The notes under the pieces: generated by a model
Databases searched by the model: none
What the model saw: only the letters and a program-made list of their open reading frames with translations
What the model was told of the DNA's origin: nothing
Position numbers and translations under genes: made by a program
In this document: positions 44,030-55,400 of the stretch, piece by piece
Position numbering within the stretch: the first letter of the stretch is position 1
Layout: every line of letters begins with the position of its first letter
NCBI GenBank assembly: GCA_003999685.1
Contig: CP021225.1
Coordinates: forward strand, 1,426,001-1,490,000
DNA length: 64,000 bases
DNA from: Taiwanofungus camphoratus
Lineage: Eukaryota > Basidiomycota > Agaricomycetes > Polyporales > Taiwanofungaceae
Direction: 5' to 3'

Positions 44030-46670
44030 TGATGGAAGGATGAACCTAGGGAGTAGGTCCAACATGTCTGAAGATAGAAGAGCTAAAGCGGTGTGGTATC
44101 TATGGGGGATACCAGAGGAAAGAGTGGGCAAATGAACATGACAGAGAAACCACCTAGACCACAGTCAGGGTCCTAGAAGTCTAATATGTGCAGAGGAGTA
44201 AGGGGCCAATGAGTCCTGCATGACAGGATCTTATGCCAAAGTGTGGATAGTCCCAAAGAGATAAGAACATACAGTAGTCTTCTAGTCCAGCAAGCTGGTA
44301 GAATACTGGCCAGGTGCAAAGGAGTCGAAGGAAACTGAGGGCGAACCAATGGTAAATCAAAAACCGAAGGATAACCGAGAACTGATATAATCAAGAGAGG
44401 AGATGCTGCTGGGGGATACTGGCATAGAGATGAAGCATAGAGCTGGCATAGATGATAACTGATAGACTGAAATATATGCAACGCGTCCATATAGGGTATA
44501 ATGAGAGCGGAGGCACGCCAGATAAGGGGGAGGAGAGGTGCTGGATACTCAGACCAAAGTTACTCCAACTTCAAGAACATAGGACGTAGGAGAATATAGG
44601 ACTGCTGCGATGTGTGATGTAGTATTGACTGCTGGCTGATAATATGCATAGAGACAATAAAGGGGAACCTTGTCAGACTGTTAGAAAGCCTTAGAACAGA
44701 GGAAACCCAAATCTGAACTTTGGGGGACAAGTCTGTAGATTCTCTGAAATAAAATGAGGGCATGTATTTTCACTGCCATCTGGTAGGTACAGGAGACTAC
44801 ATAAGGGGTCTGTTGATGAGTTCTATGGCCTCCTGGGCTCTGAATTGTGATTTTAAGAGGTTTCTAACCCTCTCACAGCCCATTCTACAGCTCTCCTATA
44901 ATCTATGACATTGGAGATAGGTCTCTAAGACGTTTCTAACACATCTTTCACATTCTAAACCCTTCCAACCTTCTACGAAGTCCTGTGAGGTTGCGCAAAG
45001 TGCTACAAAGTTCCTCACTCTTGCTAAGTCCACTATCAGACACTGCTGGCCCTCTCATATTGTTCTATTGGGTCCAGGTCCCAGCTACTATGTCATCCAT
45101 CCTGGGTTTAGCTAAGAAGGCTTAGCTAAGTCTCTTCAATCTTTTGTGATTGCAGGCACCTCTGATAGTCTCTGAAACGGTCTGAAGTTCTGAAGGCTGG
45201 ACTTAGGAAGCCTTGCGTACCCCCTGGATCTCAATTCTACGTCATAAGGTCCTTCTATGACACACTCATATGATCCCCTACCTATTTAGAACATCTCCTA
45301 CCCCGATTTGGACAAGTCCCACTGGTAGAAACTTTGTACGCCTTTAGCCCACTATGATAGTTGATCACTGTGTATGGCCACTGTCTGATAACCATCCTGC
45401 CCTCATAGGTGATCTTGGCCACCTTTTTACTGTACAAAGTTCCCCTGTTTCAGTTCCTATTTAGTTCCTATCCTTCTCATGGTCACTTTGGAGTCCACAT
45501 GCATTTAGTACACATTTTGGACTTGCAGAGACCACTTCACATAAGATAGTTCACCTCACCCTCTCCTATTTAGCCAGATGTAGTCTACTATGTACGAGAG
45601 ACCTCTCGGTACATGCTATTCCCCCACTTGAGAATACAAGTCCCTCTGCAGCTACGATCTCACAGTGCATTGAGAATAGAAGCCTTAGGATCCATCTAAG
45701 CTTCTAAAGTCCCTCACCTACATTCAGTATCAACTCAGACAACTATGACTACACTTGTAATATAATCTACATCTATCCCTATGCCCTCAAACTATGTCCT
45801 ACGCTCTACAAAGTTGCCATGACTTTGTACACTTCAGATACTCATCCAGTCCCCTATCTGGTGTGCCTCCACTCTAAAGATACCTCACAGACCCACGTTG
45901 CATTATTACCATGTTCCCCTATGTCCTATTTCTTACCCTATGATCTCTGATCCCCTTCCTACCTATCCACTACTCTTCTAAACCCTTCGAAATATGTACT
46001 ATGCTCAGCAGCTTGATCATTGTCCCTCACAACCTTGTAACCTTCTACAACAGCCTATACATCCCTATATCACCTTCCAGTCCTTCTATATATGTCCTAT
46101 CTTGTTTTTATTTCCCCTATCCTCCCCTATGACCATCTGAAGTCCTTCACAGTTTTAGCTAACTCTGACCCACTTGAAAGGCATTAGGAAGTCTGTTGTC
46201 CAATTTGTTACCTTTCACACTCCTATCCCACTTCCTTACATATTAACCCTCACCTCCTATCTCCTCCCTATGCTTCTATCTCCCTTCTGATCCCTTCTAT
46301 GAGCTTCGTCCTACATTGCAGCACTTTGAAGCACTTTGGAGCACATCGCAAGACTTTGGAGGTCTTTGAAAGGCTTTGCATCTCTTAAGGGACATTTAGC
46401 ATGCAAGAGTACATTCCTGAAGTGCAAGACCCTTGACCCCTTACCGCCTCACCTAACAAAACAAGACATACAGGCTACTCGGTATCACACAGGCAATGCT
46501 CCTCCTCCTCTACAGCTATTCACATACACCACTCACTGACCAGCCATTTCAGAGCACTCTCTAGGTACCAGGGTTACCTAGGTTGTATCACCATGGTATC
46601 AACATATCTTTTGCAAAATAGAACTGAAGAAACTGAAAACAAACTGAAAATCATAAAATCTAGAAACCAA
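44030..46670 (-). mobile_element. LTR family C, copy C3, inverted, split by A4
   Basis: 44030-44813 and 46591-46670 together match the reverse complement of 41530-42400: the joint falls in GGGGTCTGT / GGTATCAACATATC, which is continuous in C1. A short piece near its first end is missing. A5 truncates it at 46670. Confidence 0.75.
44814..46590 (+). mobile_element. Solo LTR family A, copy A4, CpG-depleted, nested in C3
   Basis: 1,777 bp from TGATGAGTTCTATGG to CCTAGGTTGTATCA. Flanks CTGT (44810-44813) and CCAT (46591-46594) are both explained by deamination of CCGT. The most decayed full copy. Confidence 0.8.
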
Positions 46671-47986
46671 TGATATGACCTAGGGGACCCTGGTACCTAG
46701 GGAGTGCTCCGCAACGTGGCTGAGAGGTAGTGTGTGAACTGTGGGGATGTGAGGGTAGGAGCTACAACCTGTATGATACCGGGAAACCTGTATGTCTTGT
46801 TTTTGTAAGTGGGGGAGTAAGGGGTCAAGGGTCCTGCACAACAGGCTCTTGTTCCTAAGTGCTATACAATCCCTAAGGCCTTGCGAGGCCTTCCAAAGTA
46901 CGCGAAGTCCTTCGAGGTTCTGCGAAGTCCTTCGAAGTTTTAGCTAAACCGCACGAGCTGACTTCGTAGGTGCTGCAAAGTCTTTTAGCTAGAGTTAGCT
47001 AAAGGGTATAAGGCTTAGAGGCTTGTTAGGATGAGGTGGGCGAGGTTTGACTAGCGTAGGAGACCTGTAGGAGAGGTCAGATGGTTCGAAGAGCTAATAC
47101 TTGGAATAGGAGTGGGAGAACGAGGTTGCTGGAAGCTCCGAAGTGTCTGATGACTTCGAGGTGTAGGTTGGAGAGTTCGAGGGCAGAGGGGGATGTACTA
47201 TAGCTTGAAATGAAGGCTGTGGGAGAGTCGTAGGGTTATTCGTAGGATGTAGGGATGACGCAACGTGAGCCTAAGGGTATAACTAAGGTGGAGGCCCACC
47301 GGATAGGTGTTATGAGATGTGCTGAAGAGTGCGAAGTCATGGTGACCTCATGGATTGTAGTGCGTAGTTCGGGAAGTGTAGACGTGGTTTGTAGATATAT
47401 TGCAAGCGTAGACGTAGTTCAAAGAAACAGAAACAGAGCTGGGGTGGAGACTTAGGGGCTTAGGACCGTTCCTAAGGTTGTACTCGCGGCACTCCTCTGA
47501 GATCGAAGCTACAGGGGAACTTGTATTCCAAAGAGAGAAGCGTGCACTGAGGGGTCTCTCTCATACATAGTAAACTACCTCTGACTAAATAAGGGAGCGT
47601 GAGGTGAACTATTCTTGCGCGAAGTGATCCTTGCACCTCCGAAATGTGTACTACAGCGCATGGGCTCTGAAGTGAACACGAGGAGGATAGGAACTAAATA
47701 GGAACTGAAACAGGGGAACTACGTACGGTAGAAAGGTGACCAAGTTCATTCACGAGGGCGGGACAACTATCCGAGAGCAGCCATACGCCGTGATCAACTA
47801 TCTTAGTGGGCTAAGAGCGTACAAAGTTCTTAGCAGCGGGACTTGGCCTAATCAGGGTAGGAGGTGTCCTAACTGGGTGGAGGATCATATGGATATGCCA
47901 TAGGAGGACCTTATGGCATAGGGTTGAGACCCATGGGGTGCACAAGGCTTCCTAAGTCCAGCTTCCGGAACTTTGGACCATTTTGG
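46671..47986 (-). mobile_element. LTR family A, copy A5, cut by B2
   Basis: Starts TGATATGACCTAGG, runs to TTTGGACCATTTTGG where B2 enters; intact copies continue from CGGACCGTTTCGG at this point. Left flank CCAA. Confidence 0.85.
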
Positions 47987-48785
47987 TGATGTGCACTATA
48001 ACACTCCAACCCCAACTGGGTACGACCTAGAGAAGCTGGAAGGCTATAGAACTAATTAGTGTGGAGGGGAGAGTCAGCAGCAAAGGGTTCCCGATCTCAA
48101 ATGGGTCGAGAGACGTCTACGAAGGTCTTCGACGACCCTCTACGTGTGTTGCGACTGCTCGACGTAGCTTTGATGCGCTACTATGCTGTACTATACTAGG
48201 GAGAGGCTTAAACATGAGAACTTAGCTGATACGCAGCCCTTCAAAATACTGTAGAAGGCGGACTTGGGTTAGAGAGAGATGCTAGTGCAACCCTTCAATG
48301 TGGCTCGAAGGCGGACGTAAGACTGAATGCAACTTCTTCAACGGATGTTGAAGACGGACGAGACGCAACCCTTCAAGATACTGTAGAAGGCAGATAGTAG
48401 ATGCAACTCTTCGAACGTAATCGAAGACGGAAGGACGCAGTAGAACACAGTAGGTGACTGAATCGAAGGTGCTCTTCTTGAGCTCTGCAGGATAGGGGAA
48501 AACTTCTCTGTTGTTCCGAGACACCATACCTCGTGTTTATACTACTGTACTATAATGTAAGGCGCATCGGGAGTGGCATAGTACGAGTGGCATCCTAACT
48601 ACTTGCGTACTACAAACTACGGAGTGGCATGAAATATACTAAGACAAGACCTGGGGCCATAGCATTATCGAGTACATCGAGTGGCGCGTCGTAGCAGATC
48701 AAGCGATATCGGAGTGGCGAGACCGGTCACGTGCGAGGACATTGAGTGGCAACTGCGTGTGGCGTATTGTGCGTAGAGGGACCGG
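47987..48785 (-). mobile_element. LTR family B, copy B2, inverted, cut by the family-A element
   Basis: TGATGTGCACTATAACACTCC start (reverse of the B right end), includes the hairpin array, and stops at GAGGGACCGG where LTR A6 begins; the remaining about 230 bp of B are not seen. Left flank TTGG corresponds to TCGG in uninterrupted A copies. Confidence 0.85.
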
Positions 48786-50393
48786 TGATACGACCTAGGG
48801 GACCCTGGTACCTAGGGAGTGCTCCGCAACGTGGCTGTGGGGTAGTGTGATAACTGTGAGGGTGTGAGGGTAGGAGCTACAACCTGTATGATACCGGGAA
48901 ACCTGTATGTCTTGTTTTTGTAAGTAGGGGAGTAAGGGGTCAAGGGTCCTGCACAACAGGATCTTGTTCCTAAGTGCTATACTATCCCTAAGGCCTTGCG
49001 AGGCCCTCCGAAGTACACAAAGTTCTTCGAGATTTTGCAAAGTCCTTCGAAGTTTTAGCTAAATCGCACGAGCTGACTTCGTAGATGCTGCGAAGTCCTT
49101 TTAGCTAGAGTTAGCTAAAGGGCGTAAGGTTTAGAGGTTTGTTAGAGCGAGGTGGGCGAGGTTTGGCTAGCGTAGGAGACCTGTAGGAGAGGTCAGAGAG
49201 TTCGAGGGCGTAGGGAGATGTACTATAGCCTGAAACTAAGGCTATGGGAGAGTCGTAGGGCTATTCGTAGGACGTAGGGATGACGCAACGTGAGCCTAAG
49301 GGTATAACTAAGGCGGAGGCCCACCGGGTAGATGCTATATGAGGTGTCGAAAGGTGCGAAGTCACGGCGACTTCGTGGATCGTAGTGCGTAGTTCGGGAA
49401 GCGTAGACGTGGTTCGTAGATATATCGCGATCGTAGACGTAGTTCAAAGGTACTGAAACGAAGCTGGGGTGGAGACTTAGGGACCTTAGAACCATTCCTA
49501 AGGCTGTACTCGCGGCGCTTTCCTGAGATCGGAGCTACAGGGGAACTGGTATTCCAAAGAGAGAAGCGTCCACTGAGGGGTCTCTGTCTTACATAGTAAA
49601 CTACCTCTGACTAAATAGGGGAACGTGAGGTGAACTAATCTTGCGCGAAGCGATCCTTATGAGTCCGAAATGTGTACTAAAGCGCATGGACTCCGAAGTG
49701 AACACGAGGAGGATAGGAACTAATTAGGAACTGAAACAGGGGAACTACGTACGGTAGAAAGGTGACCAAGTTCATTCACGAGGGCGGGATGACTATCCGA
49801 GAGCGGCCATGCACCGTGATCACCTATCTTAGTGGGCTAAGAGCGCACGAAGTTCTTAGCAGCGGGACTTGGCCTAATCGGGGCAGGAGGTGTCCTAACT
49901 GGGTGGAGGGTCATATGGGTACGCCCTAGGATGACCTTATGGCATAGGATCAAGACCCATGGGGGTGCACAAGGCTTCCTAAGTCCAACTTCCGGAACTT
50001 CGGACCGTTTCGGAGCCTATCGGAGGTAGCTGCAATCACAAGAGCTAGGAGAGACTTAGCTAAGACTTCTTAGCTAAGCCCGGGATGAGTGACATAGTAG
50101 ATAGGACCTAGATCCAATGGAACAGCATGGGAGGGCCAGCAGTGTCCGATAGTGGACTTAGCAGGAGTTAGGGACTTCACGTCTAGCATTCGAAATCTTG
50201 TAGCACCTCGTGTGACTTCGCAAGACTTCGTAGGGTGTTAGGAGGGTTTAGGAAGGAGAGGGGGCGTTAGGAATATTATAGGAACCTATCTCTCCTGTCG
50301 TAGGCTGTAGGAGAGTCTTAGAGTGGTCGGTTGGGGGATTAGAAAGCTCCTAATAATCGCGATTCGGGGCCCAGGAGGCTACGGGACTCATCA
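48786..50393 (-). repeat. 3' LTR A6 of the family-A element
   Basis: 1,608 bp, TGATACGACC...GGACTCATCA, flanked outside by CCGG (48782-48785). An 81-codon open frame (48795-49040) recurs in three A copies but starts with TTG and is broken in older copies, so it is not called. Confidence 0.92.
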
Positions 50394-50429
50394 CCTCCTC
50401 TCTATTGAAATCCTGACTGTCCTCAGTCA
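50394..50429 (-). other. Polypurine tract of the family-A element
   Basis: Minus strand TAGAGAGGAGG abuts the LTR. The 36 bp here match 53912-53947 inside pol at 31 positions, so the tract has an internal twin. Confidence 0.65.
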
Positions 50430-50560
50430 GTGTGCGCGACCGTGGGAATTTGTAGCCTATCGCGTCTGATCTGCGAAGCGGGCGATATCCTGATAGAAGC
50501 TAATCGTGGGTGCCTCTTATCTTTTCCTCCTCCTCCCCTTTTGCCTTTCCCTTCCCCATC

Positions 50561-51938
50561 ATGTTCGACGATATGGACTCTGATGGTGTTGGCCTAGTTC
50601 ACAGCGATGTCCTGGCGCTCCTCGATTCTCGTCCGGAGGGCGTAGCGGAGGCCGAAGATTACCTGCGGTGGGCGAGGAACTTAGGACGTCATGTGGTATG
50701 TACCCTCCTCGATTGCTCGCTACATTGTCTTCACTGCGTTATAGGGTAACTGGTGGGTCCTGTCCCAGGCTTCGAACGCTCCTGCCGATCCTACCTTAGA
50801 GGCCGCCATTGTCGAAGGTTTGATGGCGATCCTCCCTCTCGTGGACTCGTCGTGGATCTCGTGGGCCCACACCGGCTTTCCTCAGTTTGCTGCTATGCTT
50901 CAAGAGCGAGACGCACAGCGCGAACTTGCCCGCGCGACCGAACGACTTCGTGTGAAGGCGGTCGAGCGCGCTGCGCTTGAACGCGCTGCCCAACTTGCGG
51001 CTTCGTCTTCTGCTCCCTCGCCGGCCCCTAGTCGTACCTCATCGCGCACTCGTCGTCCCTCAGCTCGGGCCAAGGCAGCAGCTTCTACTCGCGCGGCTTC
51101 CCAGGCCAGCTCCATCATGGCCTCCGTTTCTAGCGGCCAAGTCGGCGAACTCGCCTCGTCCACGAGTTCGGGTGTCTTCATAGGGGTCCCTCCTACTCAG
51201 GGGAAGGACGCTGCGAAGGTGAAGGCTCCTCCGACGCCCGAAGCCCTGGCTAACATGGCGAAGGCGGCGGAGCATAGGCGAACTCATGCGAAGGTGAGTA
51301 CGCTTCTTTTTCGTGGCTGTTCGCGACTTATTATTGCTTTCCAGTGCGATCGCTGCAGCACCTACACCACTGACTTCGAGTGCGAACTCCCCGTGGGTGC
51401 TGTGAAGTGCGGTAAGTGCCTTTGAGAGTCGCAGGGGTGTTATTGGGGCGGATTCTCTGTAGACGGTAAGAAGCGCGGAGTGCGCATTTCGAAGCACGGT
51501 AGGGCTTCTCGTGCCCTCATTATCGCGTCATTGCTGATGTTAGGGCGTCCCCTAGCTGCGGGCCAACCTCCTCAGGTGTCCCCGCCTCGCGCCCGCGAGT
51601 CCAAGAAGATGAAGTCGACCCCTGCGCCTACGATGTCGCTCGAGGCCTTGCTGGCCCTTAACGGCGCCGAGTACTTGGATGGCCTCACCCCTGCGCATCA
51701 AGCCGTTGTCGAAGGCCTCTGGTATGACCGCACGATGGCCGAAAGTCGCGCGATGCGTCTCGAAGACTACATCTCGGGGCTCTATCGTGCCGAAACCGCC
51801 CTAACCGGTCGTACGCCTGCGCCGCTCGACTTGAGCTCTCTCCCTCTTCCTCGCCGTCGCATCGCCGCCTCCTCTACTGATCCTGGTCCCTCCGGTGAGT
51901 CCGAGCAGGATGAGGAAGATGCTGAGGCTGAGGTTTAG
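50561..51938 (+). CDS. Spliced antisense gene carried between pol and the 3' LTR; Cys-cluster protein
   Basis: Exons 50561-50695, 50745-51293, 51345-51411 and 51463-51938; introns 49, 51 and 51 nt with textbook donors (GTATGT, GTGAGT, GTAAGT) and acceptors (TATAG, TCCAG, TGTAG); 409 codons, 408 residues, no stops. N-terminal part (MFDDMDSDGVGLVHSDVLAL, NWWVLSQASNAPADPTLEAA) is helical; a coiled coil follows (ERDAQRELARATERLRVKAV); then an Ala/Ser/Arg-rich low-complexity region; then a cysteine cluster CDRCSTYTTDFECELP...VKC that recalls fungal zinc clusters; then a helical SLEALLALNGAEYLDGL segment and an acidic tail SGESEQDEEDAEAEV. It is opposite in direction to pol and lies inside the element. 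Pol around it has five nonsense codons, this frame has none. DNA or RNA binding is a guess; host-gene capture or a native element gene are both possible. Confidence 0.75.
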
Positions 51939-52472
51939 AAGGTGGGGGGGGCTCGTAGTTCGTCGTCTCGCCCATTCCGTATCCGTCGCACCAATGTGCT
52001 GTATTCTCTCTCGTTGCGCGTCCCTTTGCTAGGGACCTTCTTCAATATGTGTACAATAGTCTGAATATAGCGGACGCAAACGTCGTCCTTGTGAAAAGGT
52101 TCCTAAGTGCGTGAAGTAACCAAACAACACAGAGATGAATTAGAAGACTTAGGGGGATAAAATGCGCTCATTTAGGCTCAGTAAATCATCATGGCCTTGA
52201 AGGGCTTAAGGCCCCTCGCGCAATCTTTGCTCCGCTCGACATTTTAGGAGCCTTTAGAACGATATCGCGACTTCGTGAGTTGAATCACTATAGTAAAAAG
52301 TAGGAGATGTTGTAAGTAAAAATTCGTAGACATTCGGGACTTCGTAGCTGTCAAAACTGAGTGGGGGCTTGTTGGGGAAAGTAAAACATGACCAAAGGGT
52401 AAGCGAAAAGTAAAATGGACGTAGCGTAATCTTAGCTAAAGTCGGGGTATCGTTGATTGCTCCTCTGATTCT
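51939..52472. other. Non-coding spacer between the antisense gene and the pol end
   Basis: Both genes end here (convergent). Contains a G8 run near 51943 and A/T-rich sequence; presumably holds both 3' untranslated regions. Confidence 0.5.
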
Positions 52473-55400
52473 TTAGTGAGCTTCGGATGGACTAGAGCCG
52501 GACTTAGGAGAGTAGGGATACGATCCTAGTTCTTCGTCATCGCCTTGGGTGGTAGTCAGCTCTAATTCGCAAAGTCGCTCCGTCGACACGTCCAAGAGTT
52601 CAGTAGGAAGTTCGAGAGCTTTTCGCGCTAAGTAGGGGATGACTCGGAAGGCTGCCGTAGGCCTGTCGAGTACCGAACCATCCAATTCGCATAGGATATA
52701 AGCACCACCTTTGTTTCTAGATACCACGAGTACTGGGCCGAGGTAGCGAGGTCGCATCTTCCAATTTAGGGACTTTTCTATCTGTGTGTTGCGAATTAGT
52801 ACTAAATTGCCCTTTTCGAAGTTGAAATCGTGGATGGAGTGCTTATGCTTTTCTTGGAATCACAGAGCAGCTTGTCTTCGCGCTTCGTAGACCTTCGAAT
52901 GTAGTTCCGCTACCTGAGTCACCCGCTTTTGCAATGCGATAGCTCGACGTGCGATAAGATCGATCGTGGATAGCATGGAGGACGGAGGAGGAAGGATATA
53001 GGTGGCCTCTACGACGTCCAAAGGGATAACAGGGTGGGTGCCAGTGACCGCAAAATAGGGCGAACATCCCATGCACTTTCGAGTCGTGATCCTTTCGGAT
53101 CAGAAGACTGAGTACGTTGCCTGAGACCATTTAGACTCTTCGCCATCCACGGCCTTGAATAGAGCCTGCCTAACATCGAAGTGAGGCCTCTCCACCAGCC
53201 CATTGGCACGCGAATTGTATCCGCTAATTCGGATGTGTCGTAGCTGGTACTTCTTCGCTATATAGTTCATAGCTTTTACGAAGGGAGCGCCGTTGTCCGT
53301 GACTATCTCCGATAGCGCGCCCCACCTACAAACAAAGTCTTCGAAGAGCCATTCTGCCAAAGCTTTAGCCGTCTCCTTGCGAAGCATCCGAAATTCGGGA
53401 TACTGGGTTAGAGAACACCGGCCTTGCACCAAGTACCTAAATCCATTAGAAGGGGGCATATGCATGGTATCTATATGAACCTTTGCGAAGATCGGAGCGG
53501 GCATAGCGACCATAGGAGGGATTAGGATCTGCCGCACTTGGCGAATCTGGCATAGGTGGCAGCTTCGAACATACCAGGCAATGTCGATATGATGGTAGGG
53601 CCATCAAAACCGCTCCGAAATCAGTGCCTTCGTAGCGTGTATTCCTCGATGCGCGACTGCATCGTGACATTCTCGGAGGATTCGTAGACAATCTGCCTGC
53701 TTTACAACTAGTTTGTGAGCTCCTTGTGGATCTTTGCGCCATAGTATGTCCTCATCGAGGAAGAATAGAAGACAGTATTTTACGAAACTTTCGTATTCTG
53801 AATCCGATAGGTTGGCAGGTCTTGCGAGGCTTCATAGGAATTTTGCTACTAAGTCAAGTCTTGCGTCAGCTTCCTTGGCCATTTCGGATCTTGGGACGCT
53901 ATCGTAGCTCTCCTCCTCCCTATTGAAACCTTGGCTGTCCTCAGCCAACTCGGAGGCGAAGGTTGGAGCTATCGGAGATGTGGGGGTTGTGATAGGAATG
54001 TTAGAGGCGAATTTGTAAGGGAATAGGGTAGAAATCGATGGTATAGGATGGGAAGGGGGGGCTTGGATGTGATGTAGAAACGAGTGCATTTTGTCTATCC
54101 AGTCTTCGAAGTCTTCTTCGCTGCTCTCTTCTTGATCTCCTGGCTGGGGGGTTCGTCTTGATAGTCCGTCTGGTCCATGCATCGTACCTGGTACATGTAC
54201 TAGGGTGAAATGAAATGTTAGAATCGATACGATCCAGCGATTTATACTCGCGCTGGGTGCGATGTCCGGATTTTGCAACATCCCTTTGATATATCGTGCG
54301 TCAACTTCCACTATAAGGTTCCTAACTCCGATTAGGTAGATTCGTAGTACGCGAAGTGCTCAAAACAATCCGTAGATCTCTAACTTCGGTTGTGAGAACC
54401 TCCGCTCGCGATCATTTAGGGTGATGGATCCGAAACGATTGTAGAATCGAACTTTAGGGTTGTCCTCATCGCATTGGCAAAGGTGATAGCCAACTGCAAT
54501 ATAGGAGGTGTCAACCGCTAAGATCACGGGCGCACCTGAAAAATAGTTAATGGATTGGAGAGCTGGAGAGGACAGCAAAGCATCCTTAAGGTCCTCCTGC
54601 GCTGCGATTTGCGCTGGACCAAATTCGAAGGGTACTGCCTTTCGTGTTAGGCGTACTAAGGCATCTGCACGATGTGCGAAGTTTCGGATGAAGATACGGA
54701 CCACTCCAATGGTTCCTAAAAAGGCTTGAACGTCAGATAGGGTCGCACAAGGTCCCCAGTTGCATATGGCTGCAACACGAGACTCGTCCGGTAGGCGACC
54801 TTCTGGAGTACACCGATGCCCTACAACGGTGATTTCACGGGCAATTAGAATGCTTTTAGCTCCAGAAAAGGTACCTCCTGCGTAGCGCATGCGTGTGACT
54901 ATCCTATTGAGGTTTGTAAAATGTTCCCAAACAAACTTTCGAATGCCTGGATTCTCCGAAATAGGTACGAGATTGTACGAACTTTCAGGGCCTTTGACCG
55001 GAACATCGTCGATATAGGGAACCGTTAGGTGAGGAATTTCGGGCTGTAGGATGTGCGTAACATCATCGTGGAAGATAGGGACCGAGTTGGTCCACCCCAT
55101 AGGTAGAGTGACCAATCTCATAGCTCCGAAAGGTGTTTGAAATGTCGTAAGCTCGCGTGAAGTCTCCGCTATCAAGCGTTCATCATAGCCTACATATAGA
55201 TCCAACATAGCACCACAAGATCGTCCTCCGAACTGTTCTGCGAGGTGTTCGGGAGTCGGGGGAACGCCTGAGTGTTGAATCGTGACAGCGTTGAGGGGTT
55301 CCAGACTATGTACCAGGCGTAGGGACTTTCCGTCTTTCTTCACCACACAAAACCATCGTGAACGATAGGAAGAATTTGAAGGTTCGTAGACCCCAGCTGC

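Noticed and set aside
48795-49040. 81-codon frame repeated in LTR A copies (also 58472-58717 and 60877-61122)
   Set aside because: It begins with TTG, lies wholly in LTR sequence, is broken in older copies and shows no protein motif; its conservation follows from LTR identity.
51511-51545. Fourth intron in the antisense gene (GTGCCC..GTTAG, about 34 nt)
   Set aside because: Too short and its removal brings an immediate stop; unspliced frame stays open.
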